A stretch of 59,329 bases of DNA from Lachnospiraceae bacterium (GTDB lineage: Bacteria > Bacillota > Clostridia > Lachnospirales > Lachnospiraceae): NCBI GenBank assembly GCA_017441295.1, contig JAFRYA010000036.1:1-59329 (forward strand), read 5' to 3'. Made by a program: the position numbers and the translations under genes. The first letter of the stretch is position 1, and every line of letters begins with the position of its first letter. The notes under the pieces are model-generated. The model was given only the letters and a program-made list of their open reading frames with translations. It was not told the origin of the DNA and did not search any database. Shown here piece after piece: positions 51,150 through 57,842 of this stretch.

Positions 51150-52067
51150 ATGGACATGAAAAGCAAAAAAATAGTATTTGTTATAGTTGGCTTAGTATTC
51201 GGGGCTTCCTTCTTTGTGGCAAGCCTTGTTTTTGGCGCGGAAATTGAGAACGCGCGCAGGGAAAGAAAGGCCAGGGCTGACAGGATCGCTGCAGTTCAGG
51301 AAATGCATGAAAAGAGCTTCACAGTGGATTTAGCAAGACATGAACTGTTTGATGAAAAGGATGCAGAACTGGAAACAGAGTCCGAGACTACAACAGAAGC
51401 TGTGACTGAGCCGGTGACAGAAGAGCAGTATACTGAGCCTGAATATTACGAAGAAGACGAACAGACCGAAGAGTATTACGAAGAGCCGAATGAGGAGCCT
51501 GAAGAAGAGCCTTATAACGAGCCCGAACCGGTTTATGAAGAACCTGAAGAGACGGATCCTCCGAAGGAAACAGATCCGGATGAATACCAGAGGCCTGATA
51601 TCAATAATGACGGCTGGACATATCTGGACAGACCATACCACACTGATATAACAATTGATGACGGATCGCTGGGAGGCGGTTCTTACGGCGCGACCCATAG
51701 GGAGGCGTTCCTTTTGGCATGTCTGGTATCATGCGAGGCCGGATGGGCTCCATACGAGACACAGCTGATGGTAGCTGATACAGTTCTTTACAGAGCGTCT
51801 ATGGATTATGGCGGAGATATCGAAGCCGCTATTTACGCACCGGGACAGTTCTGGACTGCCGGCATGGATAAATATATAGAAAACGGCCCTTATCAGAACG
51901 CTGTCATAGCGTCTCAGGCCGCTTTGAATGGTGATATATACGGAAGCACACATTACTACTACTTCTGGTCAGCTGACTATGCGCTCTCTAATTGGGATTG
52001 GCTCACAGAGAGAGGATATTCAGGTGAATTCATTGGTGGTGATGATGGTGACTTCTTCTTTAATTAA
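51150..52067 (+). CDS. SleB-like cell wall hydrolase with acidic linker
   Basis: This membrane-anchored exported protein of about 305 residues has one N-terminal hydrophobic segment (IVFVIVGLVFGASFFVASLV). A long Glu/Pro/Thr/Tyr-rich linker spans about residues 70-145. The C-terminal hydrolase_2 (SleB) domain is HREAFLLACLVSCEAGWAPY, VADTVLYRASM and IEAAIYAPGQFWTAG. The Glu of SCEAG is the likely catalytic residue of this lytic or amidase-like fold. The frame is open to a TTG at 51135; ATG 51150 or 51156 is the more natural start, though no RBS is evident. It converges on the sortase operon with a 4-bp overlap. Confidence 0.85.
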   Translation: MDMKSKKIVFVIVGLVFGASFFVASLVFGAEIENARRERKARADRIAAVQEMHEKSFTVDLARHELFDEKDAELETESETTTEAVTEPVTEEQYTEPEYYEEDEQTEEYYEEPNEEPEEEPYNEPEPVYEEPEETDPPKETDPDEYQRPDINNDGWTYLDRPYHTDITIDDGSLGGGSYGATHREAFLLACLVSCEAGWAPYETQLMVADTVLYRASMDYGGDIEAAIYAPGQFWTAGMDKYIENGPYQNAVIASQAALNGDIYGSTHYYYFWSADYALSNWDWLTERGYSGEFIGGDDGDFFFN

Positions 52068-52684
52068 TCTTCAACTCTTACGCATCTGACTGCGCATCTG
52101 GTCGCACCGCTGATGTTGCAGGTGAATAGAGTCAGATCCCAACCAGTAACGTTATCGATCATCTTTTCGACTTCTGTAGGCCCTACGGTCTCCAGATTTT
52201 CTACTTTATAATGGATTTCTTCCCCATTAATTGTTATGAAAAAAACGTCCGCTCCGATATCCAGATATCTGATCGCGGAGAAGTGTTTGTGGTTATGACC
52301 GCAGATGACCAGGTCATTGTTGTAAATGGTGCCTGTATAACGGCATGGCGAAATATCCAATCGCGTCATATCCCATTCAGACATTACAGGCAGTGAAATA
52401 TCAGCAGCAGGAATTATGATCTCGCCGATATATTCATATCCGTCGATCATGCTGCCCGCCATAATATTGCGGCTTTTACGGAAGGCCTCCTCATTGCGTG
52501 CCTCCTCAGTATCCTGATTCTTTGCGTTCTCAGCAATAACATCAGTAAGTTTACCTAAAACATCTTTGGCCGCACGCTCGGCGCGGTCAGAATCCAGTTT
52601 GTTATAAATAACAATGCTCAGAGCAGCAACAATGAGCAGGATGCCGATTATTATGAATATTGTTCCCTTTTTCTTACGCTTCAA
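52064..52684 (-). CDS. Sortase, class D-like
   Basis: This single-pass membrane transpeptidase of about 206 residues has an anchor GTIFIIIGILLIVAALSIVI. The catalytic residues are LVICGHNHKHFSAI (His), LTLFTCNISGATRCAVRCVR (Cys and Arg). The frame is open to a TTG at 52711. The TTG at 52684 (MKRKKKGTIF) has GAGGA six bases upstream and overlaps the preceding stop by 11 bases, so it is preferred. It is the last gene of the signal peptidase/sortase operon and probably anchors proteins to the wall or to a pilus. Confidence 0.82.
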   Translation of the reverse strand: MKRKKKGTIFIIIGILLIVAALSIVIYNKLDSDRAERAAKDVLGKLTDVIAENAKNQDTEEARNEEAFRKSRNIMAGSMIDGYEYIGEIIIPAADISLPVMSEWDMTRLDISPCRYTGTIYNNDLVICGHNHKHFSAIRYLDIGADVFFITINGEEIHYKVENLETVGPTEVEKMIDNVTGWDLTLFTCNISGATRCAVRCVRVED

Positions 52685-53516
52685 TATTTTTCCTCTTTTT
52701 GCCGCGGACAATATGGATTATCAGCAGCACGATCAAAATGATTATAATAAGCGGCAGCGCGACGCATGCAGCGATCAGCAGTTTATTAACCGGCAGCGCG
52801 TCAGTGGCGATATGAATAATCTCGTCATGGTCATCTTCTACGCGGTGTCCGCGCACCAGCAGACGGTGGCTGTTGATGCCGTATGGAGTGCATGTAACCA
52901 GCGTGCAGTAATCCTTGCCAGGTTCGCGTTTAAGCGCGTCAACTTCATCAGGCAGCACGGTAAGGATCTGATCTACTTCATAGGTAAGTATATTGTCCAG
53001 CACATGCAGCGAGAAAGTATCTCCGATCTCTACCTTGGTCAGATCAGTGAAAAGACGCGCGCTCGATAATCCGCGGTGTCCTGAAATGACACAGTGTGAA
53101 CCGGGTCCGCCTACAGGCAGGGATGTACCCGTGATATGTCCGATCGCGATCTGCAGTACAGAGTCGTCGGTACCATGGTAGATCGGCAGGGTCACATTGA
53201 TTTTCGGAACGTCTACATATCCCATGATGCCGGTGCCGGATACGTCCAGCAGGCTATTGTAACGCTCGGTTTCCTCATCTGTCAGTTTGAAACGCAGCTC
53301 TTCCTCCCGGGTCAGCTCTTCATTATATTCCCTGGCGTCTTTCCACATCTGGATGTACTCATCATTGGTCATATTGCTGACGGTAGAGATGTAAGAGGAC
53401 ACAGCGCGGCTCTGGTGCATTGAATTCCACCAGTTGCTGAATGAGGGATATATCAGCAGACATATACCCACGAGCAATATTAAGACGATCAATATTGTCG
53501 TTACACGCCGTTTCAT
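52674..53516 (-). CDS. Class C (pilus-type) sortase
   Basis: This 280-residue protein has two membrane segments, N-terminal (ILIVLILLVGICLLIYP) and C-terminal (LLIAACVALPLIIIILIVLL). The latter is typical of class C sortases. Catalytic motifs are CVISGHRGLSSARLF (His), TLVTCTPYG (Cys) and NSHRLLVRG (Arg). No DPW/DPY lid is obvious; VSGTGIMGYVDVP lies where the core starts. Class C enzymes polymerise pilin subunits, yet no pilin gene is present in the window. It overlaps lepB by four bases. Confidence 0.88.
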   Translation of the reverse strand: MKRRVTTILIVLILLVGICLLIYPSFSNWWNSMHQSRAVSSYISTVSNMTNDEYIQMWKDAREYNEELTREEELRFKLTDEETERYNSLLDVSGTGIMGYVDVPKINVTLPIYHGTDDSVLQIAIGHITGTSLPVGGPGSHCVISGHRGLSSARLFTDLTKVEIGDTFSLHVLDNILTYEVDQILTVLPDEVDALKREPGKDYCTLVTCTPYGINSHRLLVRGHRVEDDHDEIIHIATDALPVNKLLIAACVALPLIIIILIVLLIIHIVRGKKRKNIEA

Positions 53517-54055
53517 TTAATGCCTCCAAATGCGGATAATGGCCATATTCGCAGGAACAGTTTGCCTATAATCTGAGATTTCTCAATGAAGCCTATGGAA
53601 GAATTGCGCGAATCCACTGATTCAATGCGGTTATCTCCCAGCACAAAAATGCAGCCATCCGGAACCTCACAAGGGAAGTTCACATCTGTATAGTTGCCAA
53701 CAGAGAATACTCTGATATAAGGCTCTTCAAGCTTTGAATCATTTATATAAACGCTTCCGTCTTCGCGGATGTCAACGACGTCACCGGAGACGGCGATGAC
53801 ACGCCTGATCAGGACCTTATTGTTATATTCAAATGCTATGATATCTCCCTGCCTGACGCTGCCGGTTTTGACGCAGACAACGTATTCGTCCTGATGGAGG
53901 GCAGGGTACATAGAGCTGCCGTACATATGATAAGCAGGGAACAAAAACCAGGCTGCCAGGAATGAAATCCCGCCTGCCAGGATGATGATCACGATAGCAA
54001 TTATTAATTTCTTAAAGGGGAATTTCCTGCCCTTTTCTTTGCTCTCTTCCTGCAT
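53513..54055 (-). CDS. lepB: Signal peptidase I
   Basis: This 180-residue type I signal peptidase has one N-terminal anchor (LIIAIVIIILAGGISFLAAW). The catalytic Ser is in YGSSMYPALHQDEYV and the Lys in NKVLIRRVIAVSGD. The later box is FVLGDNRIESVDSRNSSIG. It heads the operon with two sortases, a common arrangement for pilus or surface-protein export modules, and would process the precursors handled by those sortases. The ATG at 54055 follows a GGAG-like site. Confidence 0.9.
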   Translation of the reverse strand: MQEESKEKGRKFPFKKLIIAIVIIILAGGISFLAAWFLFPAYHMYGSSMYPALHQDEYVVCVKTGSVRQGDIIAFEYNNKVLIRRVIAVSGDVVDIREDGSVYINDSKLEEPYIRVFSVGNYTDVNFPCEVPDGCIFVLGDNRIESVDSRNSSIGFIEKSQIIGKLFLRIWPLSAFGGIK

Positions 54056-54082
54056 TGGTCAGCTCCGTTTGTATTATAGAGT

Positions 54083-54112
54083 AGAATACAAAATATATTG
54101 GTATAATGTCAA
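54083..54112 (-). promoter_or_regulatory. Promoter of the lepB-sortase operon
   Basis: On the - strand, TTGACA-N18-TATTCT lies 28 bp upstream of the lepB start codon. Confidence 0.55.
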
Positions 54113-54145
54113 TATTTGAGGGGCTTGTACACAAAAACAACAAAA

Positions 54146-54174
54146 AAACTGCCGGCATTATGAGCCGGCAGTTT
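54146..54174 (-). terminator. Rho-independent terminator of the FMN reductase gene
   Basis: A perfect 11-bp stem AAACTGCCGGC/GCCGGCAGTTT with a 7-nt loop is followed on the - strand by a run of T residues. It lies 12 bp after the stop codon. Confidence 0.9.
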
Positions 54175-54186
54175 GGTTTATCCGGA

Positions 54187-55101
54187 TTATTTCAAAGGAG
54201 CTGGTTTGATAGGTGTTAAATAGTCCCTGAGTTCAGCTGTAACAGCCTTAACAGTTTCTTCGCCCTGAGCTCTCTTGGCATGTCCTGCACGGATGCCGTC
54301 CAGGTGTTTCTTGCTGCCGTAAGCAGACCATCTGCTCTTCTCATAGCCTTCTTCCCAGGTAACAGTAACCTTGCCGTCCGCCTCAGATACATGTCCTACA
54401 ATATCGCATGCCGGGCAGATGAGCTGGCCGTTTCTGAGCTGCAGGTGTGTACCATGGCAGATCGGGCAGACTTCTTCAGTGTCACCAACGTAGCAGTCCA
54501 GACCAGGATCAGCGATAACAGCTTTGGCAATATTCTCGCCAAGCTTGAACGCGCGGTCCAGAGCTTCCTTCTCAAGAGCAACAGCGCCTACTGCAGGCAC
54601 GAATTCAACCAGCATCTGGTCAACGAGATGCATGTTGCTGCTGCAGTGCTCGGTAGCGCAGAAGTTGAGGAGTGGCATCAGGAAGTTGCTCCAGTCTGTT
54701 CCTGCAACACCGATGGTAGCTGCGTATTTAGCTCTTTCGTTGCATTTCTCTTTCAGCTGGCTGAGAATCTTGTGCTGACGGTTAAGAGCGTCGAACAGGC
54801 GTCCGCAGGCTGTCAGGTTGTAGCAAGGAGCCGCAAAGATAAATCCGTCTGCGTCAAGAACATGCTGGATATAGCAGTCATGCTGATCAGCAGTTGAAGG
54901 GATGGAGCAGACAGTCTGGCCGCCCTTGATAACCTTTGACTTTATACATAATTCGCAGCCGATGCATGGCTTGATCTGGAAGTCCTGAAGACGGATGATT
55001 TCAACTTCACAGCCTGCTGCTTCAGCACCTTTAAGGGCATATTTGAGCAGGATCTCGCTGTTTCCCATGATACGACCGGCACTTACACCAAGAATTTTCA
55101 T
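54187..55101 (-). CDS. NADPH-dependent FMN reductase-like flavoprotein with C-terminal zinc ribbon
   Basis: This 304-residue cytoplasmic protein has an N-terminal flavodoxin-like FMN reductase domain (KILGVSAGRIMGNSEILLKY, then CIGCELCIKS and a FIFAAPCYNLTACGRLFDAL flavin loop). The CxxC pair resembles the iron-sulfur flavoprotein branch. Residues from about 213 form an unusual addition: CPICHG...CPACD, a rubredoxin-like or zinc-ribbon knuckle. A helical tail follows. It probably moves electrons from NAD(P)H to an unknown acceptor. The RBS is AGGAGG, and it is divergent from the next gene. Confidence 0.85.
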   Translation of the reverse strand: MKILGVSAGRIMGNSEILLKYALKGAEAAGCEVEIIRLQDFQIKPCIGCELCIKSKVIKGGQTVCSIPSTADQHDCYIQHVLDADGFIFAAPCYNLTACGRLFDALNRQHKILSQLKEKCNERAKYAATIGVAGTDWSNFLMPLLNFCATEHCSSNMHLVDQMLVEFVPAVGAVALEKEALDRAFKLGENIAKAVIADPGLDCYVGDTEEVCPICHGTHLQLRNGQLICPACDIVGHVSEADGKVTVTWEEGYEKSRWSAYGSKKHLDGIRAGHAKRAQGEETVKAVTAELRDYLTPIKPAPLK

Positions 55102-55160
55102 TTGATTAGCCTCCTAATAATAGTTTATTGTTAAGATAATTAAAGCAAAAAACGGGAACG

Positions 55161-55188
55161 TTGCAAATAGGAAAATATTGTATATAAT
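55161..55188 (+). promoter_or_regulatory. Promoter of the DUF6145-coaX-dusB unit
   Basis: TTGCAA-N16-TATAAT lies 36 bp upstream of the ATG at 55225, in the divergent gap after the FMN reductase gene. Confidence 0.55.
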
Positions 55189-55224
55189 ATCAGTAGTTTT
55201 GGTATGCATATCAAAAGGAGTAAT

Positions 55225-55539
55225 ATGGCTGATTTAAAAGTGCTTTGCGGCGCGAACTATTACGAACAGAAATTTTATCTGAATCCTGCGTATGAAGTCC
55301 TTCCTCAGAGCGTTAAGGACGAGCTGAAGGTAATGTGCGTTCTCTTCGTTCAGGAAGTGAGCGGCATTATCATTCTGGAGTTCAACGACGAGGGCAGTCT
55401 CAGGATAGTTGTCACATCCAGGGATGACGATATGTATTTCGATGAGATCGGCAGCGAGCTCAAGGTTCGCCGTATGCAGAAAGAACACGAGGAACTGTTC
55501 AGACAGTTGGAGGAATATTACAATGCTGTTAGCGGTTGA
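55225..55539 (+). CDS. DUF6145-like protein of unknown function
   Basis: This small acidic protein of 104 residues has no signal or membrane segment. It opens ADLKVLCGANYYEQKFYLNP and ends in a charged helix (RMQKEHEELFRQLEEYYNAV). The pattern resembles DUF6145, a Clostridia family without known function. The frame extends to 55204, but the ATG at 55225 follows AAAGGAG. Its 3' end overlaps the coaX start by 17 bases, so the two are translated together. Confidence 0.75.
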   Translation: MADLKVLCGANYYEQKFYLNPAYEVLPQSVKDELKVMCVLFVQEVSGIIILEFNDEGSLRIVVTSRDDDMYFDEIGSELKVRRMQKEHEELFRQLEEYYNAVSG

Positions 55540-56293
55540 TGTTGGAAACACAAATATTAAATATGCCCTCTTTGAGGGAGATGAGATTGTCACATCATTC
55601 AGAGTTAAAACTGATACTACCAAGACCTCAGACGAGCTGGGACTGTCACTGATCAATCTGCTGAAAAGCAAGGGTTACAAGCCTGAAGTTATCAACGCGG
55701 TCATTATTTCTTCGGTAGTGCCTTATATCATGCACGCCCTGAACAATGCTGTGCTGAAGTTCTTCGAAATACCGCCAATGATCGTAGGACCCGGCATGAA
55801 GACAGGCATCAAGCTGGTCAAGACCGCGCCTAGCGAGGCAGGTACTGACAGAATAGTGAACGGCGTAGCTGCTCTGGCACTTTACGGCGGTCCGGTGATC
55901 GTTGTAGATTATGGCACAGCCACCAAGTTTGACCTTTTCTCGGAAGACGGTGTCTTTGAATCGGCTGTTACCTGCCCCGGAATGATGCTTTCAGCCATGA
56001 CTCTCTGGAACGGCACAGCCGCTCTGCCTGAAGTAGAGATCAAGAACCCGGGCAGCATTATTTGCAAGCATACAATCCCCAGCCTTCAGGCCGGCATTTT
56101 CTACGGCAAGATAGGCGAGGCTGAATATATTATCAAAAAGCTCAAAGAAGAATATGCCTACGACGGCGATATCCCTGTGGTAGCAACCGGCGGACTGGTG
56201 AAGATCATATTCAATGAGACAGACTGCATCCAGTATCTGGAGCCGAACCTGACTATGTATGGTCTGAAGATGATCTACGAGAAAAATAAGTAA
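55523..56293 (+). CDS. coaX: Type III pantothenate kinase
   Basis: This 256-residue enzyme performs the first step of coenzyme A synthesis. The ATP-binding N terminus MLLAVDVGNTNIKYALFEGD, the pantothenate site AGTDRIVNGVAAL with its catalytic Asp, VVDYGTATKFDLF and VATGGLVKIIF are all family signatures of CoaX. The start is the ATG at 55523 behind GGAGGAA, inside the end of the preceding gene. The stop shares a base with dusB. Confidence 0.94.
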   Translation: MLLAVDVGNTNIKYALFEGDEIVTSFRVKTDTTKTSDELGLSLINLLKSKGYKPEVINAVIISSVVPYIMHALNNAVLKFFEIPPMIVGPGMKTGIKLVKTAPSEAGTDRIVNGVAALALYGGPVIVVDYGTATKFDLFSEDGVFESAVTCPGMMLSAMTLWNGTAALPEVEIKNPGSIICKHTIPSLQAGIFYGKIGEAEYIIKKLKEEYAYDGDIPVVATGGLVKIIFNETDCIQYLEPNLTMYGLKMIYEKNK

Positions 56294-57282
56294 TGCGGAT
56301 AGGCAATATTGAGACAGGCAATATAGCACTCGGGCCAATGGCCGGATTTTCGGATATGCCCTTCAGGGCACTCTGCAGAGAGCAGGGTGCCTCTCTTACA
56401 TATACGGAAATGATCAGTGCGAAAGCCCTGATGTATAACAATAGGAATACCATTCCACTGCTTACCATAGGGGACGGTGAGGACTGTCTGGGTGTGCAGC
56501 TCTTTGGTTCAGAACCTGATGTAATGGCAGAGCAGGCTGCGAGATTGTGCACTAAGCCGTATGCGTTTATCGACATAAATATGGGCTGCCCTGTACCTAA
56601 GATAGTTAATAACGGTGAGGGCTCAGCCCTGATGAAAGATCCAGAAAAGGCAGCAGCCATTATCAAAGCAATGTCTGAAGTTTCATCAAAGCCTGTCACG
56701 GTCAAGATCAGGAAAGGCTTTAACAATGCGAATGCTGTGGATTTCGCGAGGCTGGCGCAAGACAGTGGAGCTGCGGCCATCACAGTGCATGGAAGACTGC
56801 GCGAGGAGTATTATTCGGGCAAGGCGGACTGGGACATTATCAGACAGGTCAAGCAGGCCGTGAGCGTGCCGGTAATCGGCTCGGGAGACATTTTCAAAGC
56901 TGAAGATGCCATAAGGATGTTTGAAGAGACCGGATGCGACGGCATAATGGTGGCCCGCGGAGCCAGAGGCAATCCATGGATTTTCAGACAGATAAGAGAT
57001 TTGATGGAAGGCAGACCGCTGGTAAATGACGGCAGGCCGGAGCTGGAGGAAGTCAAAGAAATGATCATCCGGCACCTTAATATGCAGATTGAATTCATCC
57101 GCGGATTCAGTCAGCCGGATGGCAGGGGGCTGAGCGTGGAAGAAGCGGCCGTCAGACAGATGAGAACACACGTCGGATTTTACAGCGCGGGCTTTTCAAA
57201 TTCCGCATCACTTAGGCGCAAAATAAACTCTGCAGAGACACTCGATGAGTTCCTTACAATATTGACAAAATGGGACGCGTAA
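56293..57282 (+). CDS. dusB: tRNA-dihydrouridine synthase, DusB type
   Basis: This 329-residue FMN enzyme reduces uridines in tRNA. Signatures are ALGPMAGFSDMPFRALCREQ, the catalytic Cys in DINMGCPVPKIVNNGEGSAL, ITVHGRLREEYYSGKADWD and IMVARGARGNPWIFRQI. A C-terminal helical tRNA-binding domain follows. It is coupled to coaX by TAATG, and its final codons contain the greA promoter. Confidence 0.94.
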   Translation: MRIGNIETGNIALGPMAGFSDMPFRALCREQGASLTYTEMISAKALMYNNRNTIPLLTIGDGEDCLGVQLFGSEPDVMAEQAARLCTKPYAFIDINMGCPVPKIVNNGEGSALMKDPEKAAAIIKAMSEVSSKPVTVKIRKGFNNANAVDFARLAQDSGAAAITVHGRLREEYYSGKADWDIIRQVKQAVSVPVIGSGDIFKAEDAIRMFEETGCDGIMVARGARGNPWIFRQIRDLMEGRPLVNDGRPELEEVKEMIIRHLNMQIEFIRGFSQPDGRGLSVEEAAVRQMRTHVGFYSAGFSNSASLRRKINSAETLDEFLTILTKWDA

Positions 57283-57290
57283 CATATAAT
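57262..57290 (+). promoter_or_regulatory. Consensus promoter of greA inside the dusB 3' end
   Basis: TTGACA-N17-TATAAT matches the consensus fully, overlaps the dusB stop codon, and lies 57 bp upstream of the greA ATG. It shares the ACATATAAT -10 context with the SleB-like promoter. Confidence 0.88.
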
Positions 57291-57347
57291 ATGCCAATGC
57301 TTTTTGGGAGGACCAGAGCACAGTTTTTTTGAAAGGTAGTATTTGAA

Positions 57348-57827
57348 ATGACAGAAAAACAGATTTTAACAAGGGAAAGTTACGACAGACTGCAGGCTGA
57401 ACTTGACGACTTAAAGATCAACAAGAGAAAATACATCGCAGACAAGATCAAGGAAGCCAGAGAGCAGGGTGATCTTTCCGAGAACGCTGAGTACGATGCA
57501 GCAAAGGACGAGCAGAGAGATATTGAAGCTAGAATCGAAGAACTTGAAATTACTCTGAAGAACTCTGAGGTTCAGGACGAGAACTCAATTAACTTCAATA
57601 AGATCCACATCGGATGCGTTGTTGAGCTCCAGAATACCGCAACCAAAGATAAAGTTAAATATGAAATAGTTGATATTTCTTCAGTAAACGCGCTTGAGAA
57701 GAAGATTTCTGACAAGTCTCCTATCGGCAAGGCCCTGATGGATAAGGAAGTCGGCAATATTGTCGAGGTTCAGATCCCGGCAGGCACCATTAAATATAAG
57801 GTACTGAAGATCAATAAAGCAGATTAA
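57348..57827 (+). CDS. greA: Transcription elongation factor GreA
   Basis: This 159-residue factor rescues backtracked RNA polymerase. The N-terminal coiled coil (LTRESYDRLQAELDDLKINK) ends in the tip with acidic residues in GDLSENAEYDAAKDEQ, which reach the polymerase active site. The C-terminal FKBP-like domain includes ISDKSPIGKALMDKEVGNIV. It has its own strong promoter, with an RBS-like GAAAGG before the ATG. lysS follows by 15 bp. Confidence 0.95.
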   Translation: MTEKQILTRESYDRLQAELDDLKINKRKYIADKIKEAREQGDLSENAEYDAAKDEQRDIEARIEELEITLKNSEVQDENSINFNKIHIGCVVELQNTATKDKVKYEIVDISSVNALEKKISDKSPIGKALMDKEVGNIVEVQIPAGTIKYKVLKINKAD

Positions 57828-57842
57828 TTATCGGAGAAGAAA

